Assembly (NCBI GenBank): GCA_030267565.1
Contig: BRXU01000021.1
Location: forward strand, 2,499,424 to 2,563,423
Source of the DNA: Pleodorina starrii
Taxonomy: Eukaryota; Chlorophyta; Chlorophyceae; Chlamydomonadales; Volvocaceae
Reading direction: 5' to 3'
Length of the DNA: 64,000 bases
Below, one piece after another: positions 12,301-25,700 of the stretch (positions are counted from its first letter, which is position 1; every line of letters begins with the position of its first letter). The translations under genes and the position numbers were made by a program. The notes under the pieces were generated by a model. That model worked only from the letters and a program-made list of their open reading frames with translations, had not been told where the DNA came from and searched no databases.

Positions 12301-15300
12301 ATCAATCCCCCCGCCCCGATCCCGATCCCAATCCCGACACCGGTCGCGACCCCGGTCCCCAGGCTCCGGCAAGACACTTGCGTTCCTGGTTCCGATTCTG
12401 GCGGGTTTGAGGTCCCTGCGCTCCCGTCTGGCGCAGTGGCCGCCCGGGGTGAAGGCGCTGGTGGTTAGCCCCACACACGAGCTGGCGGCGCAGCAGGTGG
12501 GGGGGGTGTGGGGGGCGGAAGGGTGGGATAAAAGAAATCGGCCCGGGACGAGGGAACGCAACGTAGTTACCTCCGTAGTTACCGTAGTGTGGGGGTGGAG
12601 GTGGGGGGGTGGAGGTGGTGGGGGGTGGCGGGTGGGGGGTTTGAAGAGTGAATGTGGAAGAATGAAACACTATCTACCAGCTGTTTCGACTACGGCACCA
12701 GCGCTCCAAGCCGCACCCACCTCGATCGTTCCCCTCCACCCACTCATCCGTCCCGTCCATCCACCCGGAGCCCCTCTCTCGCCGCCTCCATCCCCATCCC
12801 CCCCATACGCCTATTCGAACTGGTCAAGCTCGACCCCAACCCCACCCGCAAACCCACCCACATCCCCTCCGACCCCGCCTTCCACTCCCTCCCCCCCCTC
12901 GCCGGCCCGTTCCCTACCGCCGTCCCCGGTCCTTCGCTGCGGTCACCTTTTCCCTATAACCTCCCCTCCCCCTCCCCACGGGCTCCGGCCTACACGTGGA
13001 TAACCTCCCACCCCCCCTCAGGCCCGTGTGCTTAAGTTGCTTCTCCCCGGCACCGGCCTCCGCGGCTGTCTGCTGTCCAAGGCCACCGCCGCCGGCACCG
13101 ACTTCTCCAAAGTTGACCTGCTGCTGGCCAACCCGCTGAGGCTGGTGGGGCTGCTGGGGGAGAAGAAGGTGGACCTGGGGGAGTGCAGGTAAGGGGGGAG
13201 TGAGGGGGCGGGCGCACGGGTGGGGGTGGGGAGGAGGGGTGCGGGAAAGGGTGCCTTGCCTCTGTGGAGGACTGTCATACTCTCCCCTCTCGCTATCCGT
13301 GCATTACCCCACTGCCCCTCCCCCCTCTCTCACACATATCACTCCCTGACCCCCCTCTCTCGCGCACAAACACATACCCATACACGCCCACACACTCAGG
13401 TACGTGGTCCTGGACGAGGCTGACAAACTGTTTGAGCTGGGCTTTGTGGAGCAAATCGATTCGCTGCTGGCGGCCGCACAGCACCCGGACGTGGCGAGGG
13501 CGCTATTCTCAGCCACGCTGCCGGTGAGAAGAGCGTAGGAGCGTGAGAATGAAATGACATGAAGGGGTGGGGCCGTTGGGGACCAACGGTGGCGCCGCTG
13601 GGCCGCTCGACGCAACGCACCTTTCCCAGTTTTCCTTGGAGAGGGAGGGAAGGAGGTAGGGAGGGAGGGAGCCCGGGCCTGCGGTGGGGGTTCTTGTTCG
13701 GAGCGCGAGGCCCTCCGCTGCGGTGTCTTCATTACGCCCTACCCCCACCCCCCCACCCCACCCCCGCAGTGCCTCATTGGTATATAATATATAAAGGAGC
13801 ATATCACTCCCTGGAACCCCCCCCCCCGCTCCCCCCGCTCCATCCCCGCCCTGCGTTGCGTTCTCTCATCCCGGGCCGTTTTCTTTTATCTCCCGCCCCC
13901 TCGCAGGAGCGTGTCGAGGACCTGGCCCGCAGCGTGCTGCAGCAGCCCCTCCGCATCACCGTGGGCGTGCGCAACGCCGCGGTGGCCAACGTGCGGCAGC
14001 GGCTGCAGTTCGTGGGCCGCGAGGCGGGCAAGCTGCTGGCGCTGCGGCAGCTGTTGGCTGACGGGGGCCTGGCGCCGCCGGTGCTGGTGTTTGTGGGCAG
14101 CAAGGAGCGGGCAAAGGCGCTGCACCGGGAGCTGTTGTACGACGGGATCCACGTGGATTCAATCACGGCGGGACAGCCCCAGGCGGCGCGCAACGCGGCG
14201 GTGGACAACTTCAGGTGGGTGGGGAGGGCAGGGAGGAGGAGGGGGGACCAAGCACGATCAGGGCTGCTCACTCCCTGGACCCCCCGTCCCTCCGCTGCGG
14301 TGTCTTCTGATTGTCTGGGCGATTGGCCGCACAGCCGCTCCCACCCCACCTCTCCTGAGGCCAGAGACGTGTCGTTCCAGCTCGTGCAACCTCCCCATTC
14401 CCCTTCACCTCCTCTCCCCAACCAACCCTCTGCTCCTTCTCCCTCCAACCTCCCCTCCACTCCACTCCACTCCACTCCCCTTCCCTTCCCTTCCCCTCCC
14501 CTCGTCCTGCCCCTCCCGTGTACCAGGTCCGGCCGCACCTGGGTCCTCATCGCCACCGACCTCATCGGCCGCGGCATGGACTTCATCGGAGTCAACACGG
14601 TGGTCAACTACGACTTCCCCAGGACCACTGCCGACTACGTGCACCGCATCGGAAGAACCGGGCGAGCGGGGCGCACAGGCGAGTGCACCTGACGGGAGGG
14701 AGGGAGGGGGGGGGGAGGGGGGGCGGAAGCAGGACGGTATGAGAGGGGGAGGTTATCCGCGTAGCGCCTGGCTTGGCCTCTGGGGGGTTGGGGTATTATC
14801 CACGTATAGGCTGGAGCCTATAGGGGGGTTAAGAGGTTGGGGGATTCCCAAGGGGGGAAAGGCGCGGATGCTGGGAGGGGGGAGTGGCGTTTGACTCAGG
14901 GGGTGCGACGAGGGACGCGGCGCTTCACACCCGCTCCAGCCCCGGGCGGGCCGGCCCGGCCCGGCCCGCCCGGCCCTCTCAGCTTCCTGGCACTTGGTGC
15001 TCCTTGGGGGCGGGAGGGGCCGCTGAGTGCCCCTTACCTAACTCCCGCCCCATTAACCACCACCAGCCCCCCATCCCTGCCGCTCTTGGACCGCCTGGAC
15101 CTCACCACCTCCCGCTCCCCAGCCCCTTCCCACCTTCCCACCTCCCACCTCCCTCATATGGCGCCCGTCCTTCGCATCCCACCTCCCCCTGTTTGCCTCT
15201 TCACCCCGAATCTCCCCCCAACCCCCCCCTGCCCTGCCCTGCCCTGCCCCCCCCTGCCCTGCCCTGCTCCTCTCCGTTCTCAGGTGACGCGGTGACCTTT

Positions 15301-15711
15301 TTCACGGAGGAGGACGCGCCCTCCCTGCGCCCCATCGCCAACCAGATCAAGGCAGCGGGCGGCGAGGTGCCCGATTGGATGTTGGCCATCAAGAGGGACA
15401 AGCGCGCGGCCAAGCGGAAGCGCCTCAGCGACAGGGTGGGCGCGGCGGCAGACTTTGAGGCGGAGGAGGCGGCGGAGGGGGGCGGTCGCGGCCGGGGAAG
15501 GGGACGGGGGAGAGGCGGGCGGGGGAGAGGTGGCGGCCGGGGCAGGGCGGAGGGCGGGGAGGCGAGGGAGGCGGGGAGGGGGGAGGGGAGCGGGCGCGGC
15601 GCGGAGAGGGGGCGCGGTGGGTGGAGGGGGCGCGGCGGGGGCGGGCGGGCGGGCGGGCGGGGTGGGAGGGGGGAGCGAGGGCGGGGAGGCCGGGGGCGGG
15701 GGCGGGGCTGA
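9328..15711 (+). CDS. ROK1: DEAD-box ATP-dependent RNA helicase, ROK1/DDX52 family
   Basis: Eleven exons join in phase: 9328-9415, 9753-9920, 10477-10910, 11327-11397, 11752-11879, 12363-12496, 13022-13188, 13400-13523, 13907-14214, 14527-14678 (GC donor), 15284-15711; 733 residues. The start [14 protein letters not shown] resembles yeast Rok1 (MDIFRVLTRGA). Motifs in order: Q motif [12 protein letters not shown], Walker A APTGSGKT (split by an intron), [12 protein letters not shown] at about residue 401, [28 protein letters not shown] and [11 protein letters not shown] at about 580. VRNAAVANV and [14 protein letters not shown] closely match human DDX52. The family acts in 18S rRNA processing in the nucleolus. 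Family-atypical parts are a long acidic Asp/Glu insert encoded at 10580-10780 and an RG-rich tail from about residue 657. Motif Ib reads ANPLRL where TPLRL or TPNRL is usual. Confidence 0.93.
13767..13820 (+). repeat. Short intronic element, full copy (helicase gene intron 8)
   Basis: Reads CAGTGCCTCATTG, an AT-rich core, then AAAGGAGCATATCACTCCCTG and a C run. It is the same element as at 26970, 60074 and 63465, in sense orientation to the gene. Confidence 0.75.
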
Positions 15712-17360
15712 GGACAGGGTAAGGACGTGCCACGTGCAGGGGGCAGCGGTGTGGGGCCGGCTGCCGGAGTGGTGGTCCCTTCTCTCACTCTTGCCGGCTT
15801 GCAGCATTGGGGGTCATGAGCTTTCCTTGGGGAAAAGGGGGAAAGGGGTTGGCGGCCAAGGCCCTCGATACGGGGGGCGGCGCGTGTAGACCTTAAGAGC
15901 CGACCCCACCTGGCCCAACCATACCCTGGACGCGATGAGCCGGCTCAAACCGACCGGACGCGGGGCCGGGCGGCCCCCCCGGCCACAGCAGCCTCAATCC
16001 TGGTGGGGTGTGCGCGCGCGTGGCCATGGTGAATGCGTGTGTGGAGGGTCTCCCGGTGAAGTGAAGCTCCCCGCGCATCACACCACGTCACACAACACGT
16101 CGTCGTGTGCTTGCCGCTGCTTGCAGCGGCAGGGAAGCGCACCGCTACCCTGTAAGTTGATGTAACACACGCACTCGGTGTCAACAGGAGGAGGCAAGAG
16201 GCTGCGCGTGGCTACACGAGGCGGTGTGGTACGGGTGACCGCAGCAGTTGCAAAGCAGGGAGGGAGGGAGAGGGCTCTCAAAGCCTACACGGCCACCCGT
16301 ATGATGAGGGTCGGCGGCTCGTACGTTGCGATGAGGGATTGCCATCAGGACGCACGGCAGCGGACGAGCAGGACTCCCGGGTAAGGCGACCCACCCGGGG
16401 GAAAGAAGGCAGGCGCCGGTGCCCCGGGGCCGTGCACTGCTGTGGTGTCACTGCGTGGTGCAGGGCTCACAGCAAAACATCTTTTGGGGGGCGCTTGGCG
16501 CCTGGCACGCAGCTTCGCACATCGCACTGTAACCACCATCACTACGAAATGAGCGTTGGTTGCCTCGATCCTGACGGGGGCCAGTTTTTTTGGGCCGCAA
16601 GTCCGTACGGGCGCCTTTCGGTCTAGTCGCCTTCACCGCCACAATGGTACTTGCCGGGTTTTAAATTTAACTTTCGCGTTCGGCAGCCGAAAGCGACCCC
16701 TTTACGTGGTAAGCGTGGTCTGGGGCATGCAGGGACAGATTGCGTGGGGAGGGGGCGTAGGTGCTGCTGCCATGTGTTGGTGTGGCGCAGTTGGCCGGCA
16801 GCAGCTGAAAGGCAGCTTCCACTGGTTTGTATAGTAACGTAACGCCATCTGGCACACCCGCGCCAGCATTAGACACTGATATGTGGGGAAGGAGGCAGGA
16901 ACGGGGCTGCGGGCGAGTGCGTCAGGTTAACGGAAAGAAACGGAGACTAACGGTGTAACGGAAACAGGAAGGCTGGAGTCACCTGGAAGGAAGCGCCTAC
17001 CAATGCGTGAGCGTTACCCGCTGAAAGCGCTTTCGTTAATTTCATGCACATGCTCACGTTACAGTGCTGCGTATTTGGAATCATGAATAAGCACCTTACG
17101 TAACTGGAAGCGCCCTGGAACGTCCGCCTTGCTACACAGGTTTTAATGTATTCTGTTAATATCAACCCTAAGAGTTATTTTCACGATTCTTATGACACCA
17201 CGATTATATATGTAGAGCAAAGCTGGTTGCGTTATACTCGCCTTTGGTCTGCCGCCTGCGTTTGACCACGTTTGTTCGACCGTATGCCGAAGAGGATTCA
17301 ATTATGAGCAATTTCACAAAGGATATCGACTAGACGGCGCAGCATTTGGGCAAGACTAGA
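15712..17360. other. 3' UTR and intergenic region before the secreted-protein gene
   Basis: The first part is the probable 3' UTR of the helicase gene. The stretch from 16800 to 17350 is poorer in GC and is the probable promoter and leader of the next gene. I see no coding exon here. Confidence 0.5.
16151..16165 (+). promoter_or_regulatory. Candidate TGTAA poly(A) signals of the helicase gene
   Basis: Two TGTAA pentamers (16151 and 16161) lie about 440 bp after the stop codon. TGTAA is the usual poly(A) signal in Chlamydomonas. No other clue fixes the cleavage site. Confidence 0.4.
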
Positions 17361-20300
17361 ATGGCTCCGCGTGCAGTTCTGTCTTTACTTTCGAAGGTAT
17401 CCATCGGCTATAGAATGCTGCATGCGCTACTGGTCGCGATTCTGGCCCTCCAACTGCACGGGTCAGCAGCGGAACGCGCGACGGTGCTCCTGGTCACCGG
17501 CCGGAAGATGGCGCCTATCGGGGGCAGCGAATCCGTTTACAACTTTACCCGGGAGGCTTCCTTCAGTACGCAGGTATGTGTCGCTCATGGACTACCAGCG
17601 CTGCTCCCCGGACCGGGGCCTGGGGGCTTCTGGATACCGTATCGGGGGACGTAAGGGCTGGGGGGAAGCGCGCTGTGCTGGTGCGGAAGGCGGCGCTGAC
17701 ATTCTGCATGCCGGACGCTGCTCCCCCTGCAACGCTTCTGGCATACCCTCCCCACCGCCTCGAACGCCTACTTCCCTCCGCTGCGGCATCGTTATCGCAT
17801 CTATTGCCCCGCGTCGCTGGGCCGCCCGAAGCCCCCGGCTCTGCTGCACCAGCCCGTTCCACCACGCCCGCACCCGGACCTCCTCCACCTACACCGCGCC
17901 CCTTGCCCTCATCACTTCGGCCCCATCCCGCGCCGCCCTTCCATCCCATCCCATCCCATCCCATCCCATCCCATCCCATCCCATCCCATCCCATCCCATC
18001 CCATCCCATCCCATCCCATCCCATCCCATCCCATCCCATCCCCCGCCTTGCAGCTCATCAACAGCTTCCCCAACGGCATCAGCTATTGGTGGAACCAGTC
18101 CAGCGGCACCTTTGCCGTGGGCGGCGAGAACCAGGCCACGCAGTTTCGGTCGCTGCTCCGATTCGAGCAGGCGCACCGCTACGTGCCGGCGGGGGCGGTG
18201 GTGGAGGCGGCGGAGCTGTCGGTCACGTTTGTCAACTGGAACGCGCCCACGACCGTGCAGGCCTGCTTCATCACCCGGAACTGGAGCGCGGTGGAGGGAA
18301 CCGCGCAGAGGTGGGTGTGTGTGTGCTGGAAGCGCCGCAGGGCAGGGCAGGGCGGGGCGGGGCGGGTGAGGGTGTGTGAGGGTGTGTGCGTGAGGGGACG
18401 GGGAAGGGGTGCGGTGCGGGCGGCCGAGAGGGCGCAGGCGGGGTCACCCTTGCCGCGACCATGCTCCGAAGCCGAGCAGACGTCAAGGAGGACACCCCGC
18501 AAAGCAGGGTCTGAAAGCGCGCGCGGACGCTTTTATCTCGTGGAGCGAGACCTCGGGCTAGACCGGTTTCAAACCGCGCGCAACGCAGCGCAATGCACAC
18601 GCACACGCGCAAAGCCCCCTATTGGACTGGCATACTCCACCCCCTTCCCTTCCCTTCCGCCCTTCCCTTCCCTTGTGCCTCTTCTCTCCAGGTTCACCTC
18701 TACCGGTTGGCTGTACTACCGCTTCGACTGGGCCACCGCCAGCAGCCTCCGGTGGAGCAGTCCGGGCGGCTGGTCGGATTGCGACCCCGCCGCCAACATC
18801 AGCTTCGTGGTGCCGGCGGGCAACCGCTACGGCAACTGGGTCATGACGGTGCCCCTGGACCCCAAGCTGGTGGCCCGATGGCTGGCGAACAACGGCAGGG
18901 AGAACTACGGGCTGATGTTCAGGTCGGCTGGGACGCGGTGGGATCGTGGGAAATAAAGAGAATTTCGCAGCGGAGAAGGAGACGGTGGGAAATGGGACGC
19001 GGTGGGAAATGGGAAGCGGTGGGAAATGGGACGCGGTGGGAAATGGGAAGCGGTGGGAAATGGGAAGCGGTGGGAAATGGGAAGCGGTGGGAAATGGGAA
19101 GCGGTGGGAAATGGGACGCGGTGCGAAATGGGACGCGGTGGGAAATGGGAAGCGGTGGGAAATGGGACGCGGTGGGAAATGGGACGCGGTGGGGGGAGAG
19201 GCGTCCCACGGGGTGGCGGTGGGGTGGGGGTGGGGGGGCCAGGAAGGGCATATGCCCGGTTGGGGCAGCGCCCCAGGGTGAGCCGTCTGCACCCAATGGG
19301 CCTCCGTCAAGGGGGTCATCCTTGCCCTTTCCTGGACTCGTACCCCGCTATGCCGTACCATGCACACCGCCTTACCGGCACCGTGTTGCGTACCTGTTGG
19401 CTCCCCCCGCTCCCCTCGCTTTGCCACTTCGCCACCACGGTTTGCGGCCCCTCTTTGGACTGCCGTGCTCTTCTATCCGCCGCCAACCTCGCCCTCGTCT
19501 CCTTCCGCTGCAATATCGCTCCCCTTTTGCTCCCCTTTCCTCCACCTGTACCGGTACTCCCCGCCGTGCGACCTCCCTTCGCTTGCGGCTTCCCTTCCCG
19601 ATTACCCGCACCCGAACCTTCACCCGCCAACGTCGCCTTCGTCCCTCCGGACCTTCACACCCGTAAAGGGGCATGAACGGCTCGGTGCTCAACGTGGTGA
19701 CGTCCATGTACGCCAACGGCACTCTCTACCGGCCTGCGCTGTCCATCACCTACAACACCGACCCCGCCGCCCAGCCCCCCAACGCGACCTTCCCCGTCAA
19801 CCTGACCTCGGTGCCGCGCACCTGGTGGGTTGGCCCCAACGGCGACGACGACTGGAACAGCGGCCACGCGGCGCTGCCGCTGCGCTCCCCCGCCGTAGCG
19901 CTGACGCTGGCTTGGCCCGGGGACAGCATCTTCCTCATGACGGGAGTGTATGGAGGTGCGGGAGCGGCAAAGGCTCGGGGCGGGTGGGTGGGGGGCGAGC
20001 GGGGTGGGGACGGGCCGTGGTCGGGATGGCCCCGTCACGTCCCTTGCGTCCTCTTCGCCTCTGGTCGCTGGCCTGTTCACTCGCTCCCTCCGCACCTCCG
20101 TCAAGTCACCCGCTGCCTCCCGCTTCAGCGGCGCACCGCACCCTTACACCTCTCCGCCCCTCACCTCTTCCGGTCCCGCCTCCCGCCTCCCGCCTCCCGC
20201 CTCCCGCCTCCCGCCTCCCGCCTCCCGCCTCCCCGCCTCCCCGCCTTGCGCCTGTCCCGCCAGCCGGCCTGTCCATCACTCGCGAGCGCATCACCCTGCG

Positions 20301-22709
20301 CTCCGCCCCCGGCCACTGGGCGGTGCTGTCGCTGCCGCTCAACGACCCGCGCTCCTCCGTCAACGTCATCACCATCTTCCCTGGAGCCGACTACGGCGTC
20401 CTGAGCGACCTGGAGATTGTGGGCGGCTTCTACTACGGCGTCATGTTCTTTACCTCGTGGAACAACTGGTCCAACCACTCGGTGCTGTGGGCGGCACCCA
20501 GCCACTGGACACTGAAGAACCTGCGGTGAGGGGTGCGGTGAGGACGCTGCGGCTGCGGTGAGGTGGGCGAGGTATACGGAAGCGAGGAGGGCGTTGAGGG
20601 TCCCCCTCATGTGTCCCTCTGCTCTCTCTCTCTCTCTCTCTCCCTCTGTGGCTCCTGCGCACACCCTGCCCCCTCTCATCGCCCCCGTCTCCGTTCCTTC
20701 CTTTCGCTGCGGCGTCGTTTTTCCCCTGCCCCTCCCCCCCTTGTTCAATTTTCTGTATATAAAGGAGCATATCATGCCCTGCCCCCGCCCCCGGCCCCTC
20801 CCCCTCCTCTCCGCCTCCTCAGCGTCCACGACACGGGCAGCAACAACATCAAGATGTCGGTGCGGGCCGTCAACAACACCGTCACCCACTGCGAGTTCTA
20901 CAACGCCGGCGCGCGGCTGCGCACCTACGGCAGCGGCCTGGACATCGTGCAGGGCTACGACATGACCATCTCCGACAACTACTTCCACGACTTGCCCTCC
21001 GCGGCGGTGGTGCTGTCGGGCGGCACCGCGCGCGTCGTGCTGGAGCGCAACTACGTCCAACGCACCGAGCGCGGCTTTGAGCTCGGCAGCTGGACCGACA
21101 CGGACCTCATGGACACCGCCCTCAACCCGGGCCGCTACGAGGCCATTAATAACACGGTCCGCAATAACATCCTGACGGCGGTGCGCCAGGCGGGCATCGT
21201 GCTGCGCTCCGCCCTCAACTCCCTAGTGGCACACAACACGGTGTGGCGTGCGCAGGAGGCGGGCCAGGCGGCGATGCTGCTGGACGGCGCCTACCACGCG
21301 TTGGGCCCTGGCGGGGCCAACGTGCCGGTGCCCTGCGCCGGCGCGGCCATTGTAGGGAACCTGGTGGTCGTGTCCCCCACCGCGCTGCGCGGGCCGCTGG
21401 TGCAGATTCGCGCCACGGGCCTGGACGCCTCGCCGTCCAAGGCGGCGCTGGTGATGGGCTACAATGTGTACTACAACCAGGCGGGGCTGGGCCCCGTCAA
21501 CGGTAGCTTCTATTGGGGCACGGGCGCGATGCTGGAGGACCAGCGCTCCGGAACCACCTTTGTGGGCAACGCGAGTGGCTGGGCGGCGCACTGCGGCCCC
21601 GGCGGGCCGATGCGACAGGTGCTGTGCGACGTGAGCAGCGTGGAGGCCGACCCGCGGCTGGACGGCGGCTTTGCGCCGCTGAATTGCAGCGCCGCGCGCG
21701 GCCGAGTGCCGGCGACGCTAGACGCTGCGGCGCTGGCGCAGCTCAACAGCTCCTCCCTCGCGGCGGCGCTGCTGCTGCTGCCGGGCGGCGCCGCGGCGCC
21801 GCTGGTAATCGACGATTTTCACGGCCGGCCGCGGCCCGCCGGCGCCGCTGCGCGGCGCGACGCGGGCGCCGTGCAGTCGGGGGCGGGGTCGTCGCCCGTC
21901 AAGTCGCTGCCGCCGGTGCCGGCCGCCTTTGCGCTGCGGCCGGCCTACCGCGGCGCCGGGCTGGGGCCCATGTACGACAGGCAATGGCCGTACTACTTTT
22001 GGCAGCCGCGCGTCTGCAAGGACATCCTCGTGGATTCGGTTGCGGGCAACGACAGCCAGCCCTTTGACTACTACAGCGGCTACAAGCAGCCGTTTCGGAC
22101 GCTGGCGGTGGCGCTGACGCGGCACAACATGTGTGACCGCATCTTTCTGCGCGCGGGGCCGGGTCAGAACCACGAGGGCGGCGTGACGCTGGGTCAAACC
22201 AACCTGACGCTGGCGACCTACCCGGGGGACGCGCCCGCGCGCGCCGCGCTCATGTGCCTAAGCAACAGCACCACGCCTTGCCTGTTTGTGTACGGCACCG
22301 GCGGTACGGCACTCAACATTAGCGGCATTGATATTGTGATGGGCGGCCCCAACGTCAGCGCCGCAAGCTGTATCCACATGAATGAGGGCGCGGGCAGCGG
22401 CACCAGTTTTTATTGGTCGTACTTTGTGGATACGAGCGGGCGGGTGGCGCCGGCCAAGAGGGACGCGGCCAAGACGTCCACGTTTGCGGTGAGTGTGTGT
22501 ATGGGAAGGGGGGAAGGGGGGAGGGAGAGGGGAGGGAGGGAGGGGGGAGGGAGGGGGGATGCGGCGGACAGATGAGGGCGGGCGGCCGGGGGTGAGGATG
22601 CCGGTGTGAGGTAGGTGACTGGGGATTCGCTGCATGCCGTGCATTGCTGCGCTCTCGCGGCTGAGCCCAACGGGTTTTTACACCCCCCCCCCTCCACACA
22701 CACACGCAC

Positions 22710-22771
<62 letters not shown>

Positions 22772-25700
22772 CTGTCACCGGCGCCGCCGCCGCCGCGTCG
22801 AAACCCGCCGCGTTGCCAATGTATGCGTGCACACGCAGGGTTACGCCATACCGCTGTCCTCCCCAAATCAGTCCTCAAACCTCCAAACCCCCAACACCAT
22901 GAGGCCGTTTTTTGTCTTGTCGCGCCCCCCCCCCTTCCCCCCTGGGCGCGGTACATCGTACATGCCCTCCCCCCTGCCCCCCTCCCCCCCTCTCCCCCCC
23001 AGGACCTGAACCTAACCAACTGCGGCGTGCACGGCATCAAGCTGAGTACCTTTGTGAGCCGGGTGGTTTTGGAGCGCATCAACATCACCAACACCTCCTC
23101 CTCGGGTATCACGCTGGTGGGCGGGGCGGACATCACCATCCGCGACTGCCACATCACCGCCGTCAACGAGTCGGGCATACGGCTGGGAGGAGGAGCGAGG
23201 AATGTGCTGGTGGAGAGGAACCTCATTCGGTGAGAGGCTGTGGCGGAGGGGCGGGAGGGGAGGGACCGGGATGGGCGGGGCTGGCTGGGCGGGATGGGAT
23301 GGGCGGGTGGGAGTCAGTCGAGGGCGCTGAGATGGGCGGACTGAAAGGACCGCAGCTGGCACCGACGGCGCGAGGGGGGGGGGGTGCGCAAGGTGGGGGG
23401 GGGGGCGCGCAAGTATTTCCCTCCTGCGGCGGCCACGGTCCGTCTCCCTGCCTCCCCCTCGCTCTCCTGACCACCGGTTCGCAACAACCAAGGACCAATC
23501 CGTCGTCCGTCGGCCCTCCGTGCCCCGCCTCTCCCCCGTCCCTCCCCTCCCCGCCCTGCCCCTCCCGCCCCCCCTCGCGGCCCCCCTCTCCCCTCCGTCG
23601 GTCTCTCCCCTTCTCCCCTCAGCAACTATGGCGGTGTGGGCATCATGCTCGGCAGCGAGGGCAACCTGGCCTCCTACACGGACACCGACTGGGCCCGAAT
23701 GGTGCCCCAGGACTGGAGCGAGTGCATCAACGCCACCGTGAGAAAGTGAGTATGCGAGGGGGGGGCGGGCTGGGGACTTTGTCACTGTCACACTCTTGAT
23801 CCCACCCCGTCTCCCCTGCACTCCCAAAACCCCCCATCTTGCGTCTCCCCCCCATCTTGTGTGCGCCCGACCCACCCACCCACCCACCCACCCACCCACC
23901 CACCCACCCACCCACCCACCCACCCACCCACCCACCCACCCACCCACCCACCCACCCACCCACCCACCCACCCACCCACCCACCCACCCACCCACCCACC
24001 CACCCACCCGCCCACCCGCCCACCCACCCGCCCGCCCGCCCGCCCGCCCGCAGCAACATTGTGGACACCGGCGCGGGCGCGGGCGTGGCCTTCTACTCGG
24101 CGCGCGACGCCACCGTCGTACACAACACCTTTCTCAACGTGGCCGCCTCCATGCACGCTGCCGTACTGCTCAACGTCAGCCCCAAACAGATTGGCCCCGC
24201 GGAGGAGGTGGGCCCGCCCAACACCAACATCACCTTTCGAAACAACATCGTCACCATGCCGGCCGGCACCCGGCTTCGCTTCATGGTGCAGACGCGCATC
24301 CTGCAGGGCGCCGTAGTGACGCGGCCGCTCGTCGCCGCGCCGCCGGCGGGCAACTGCTCCGCCAACGCCACCGTCGCCGTCGTCGCCACGGCGCCGCCGG
24401 CGGCGCCGGCGGCGCCGCCCAGCCCGCCCCTGGCGCCGGCGCTGCGGCGCCAGCGGGCCCTGGCGGAGATGGAGGAGGCAGGCGTGGCGGCGGCGGCGGC
24501 GGCGGCGTGCGCCGCCGGCGCCGCCGCCATGGCGGCGGAGAGTGGGATGTACGGCAGGGGCCATGGAGGCGGCGGCCGGTGGCGCGGCCCCGGGGGGGCG
24601 CACATTGGCGCGTGGGACGCTGCCGTGCGGCTGCCGACAGCCGCCGTCACCACCACCACCACCACCGTTGCTGGCGACCGGGGCTGGGACGACGGCGGCG
24701 GCGTTGGCGGCGTCGCCGCTGCGTCGATCGGGTCTGCTTCTGCTCAGTGGGGGGGTCCCCACCACGATCCGGCGGCACGATCCGCTCGGAGTGCGTCATC
24801 GCGGCCCCACCCCCCCTCCTCCTCCTCCATCCACGGAGCTGCCTGGTCGCATGAGGAGGCAGCGGCGGCGGAGGCGGCCGCCCACACCGACCCCGCGCCG
24901 TCGCCACCGTCCACCTCCGCCACCTCCTCTGACAGCGGCGCCGCAGTCCATGCGGCTGACGCCGCCGCGGCCGCGGCGGCGGCCGCCGCCGCCGCCCACG
25001 ACGCCGCCGCGGCCGCCGCCGCCGCCTTGTCTCGAGAGGCCGACGACGCCGTCGCAGCCACCGCCACATACACCCTCTCCACCGGCGCCGCCGCGGACGG
25101 CTTCGCCGCCGCCGCCGGCGGCGGCGCCGCCAGCCCGGCGTCATCCCGCCGGCGGCGGCGGCGGCGGCTGGCCGCAGTCGCTGCGAGTTTCACGAATCCG
25201 TACGTGTACGACACGCGGGAGCAGGGCCGCAACCCCGACGGCTCCTGCCCTTTCTTCCCCGACTCGAGTCCCTGGCACGCGGATGTGTCGGGTCTGGCGG
25301 TGCACCCGCGCAGTGAGGCCATCAAGAGCAACATCGGCTTCAAGAACCTGCACCTGGACTATGGGTTCAGCATCACGTACAACGGAACAACGGTGGGTTG
25401 TGTGATTGCAGAGGACACCCGCGGCGATGAGAAGATGGGGGGACCACGGGGGGGTGGTGGTGGTGGTGGTGATGGTGGTGGTGGTGGTGGTGGTGGTGGT
25501 GGTGGAAACCCGAAGTTAAGGTTTCCACACCTCAAAGCTGCGACGCGTAACAAACTCCCCCCACGCCACTCGCACTCCCCGCACGACCCGCACCCCCCGC
25601 TCCTCCCCTCCCCAGATTCCCGCGGGTATGCCCATCAACTACGTCAACAGCAGCGTCACGCCCCGGATGCGGGTACGTGCAGAGCCGCGTGGAGGGGGGT

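Noticed and set aside
18946..19281. Repetitive open frames over the 17-bp array
   Set aside because: The unit lacks stops in several frames and 17 is not a multiple of 3, so long frames arise by chance; the stretch is an intron.
23839..24053. Thr-His-Pro-Pro repeat protein at the start of the frame covering exon 9
   Set aside because: It is the CCCA array of intron 8; coding starts after the CAG acceptor at 24053.
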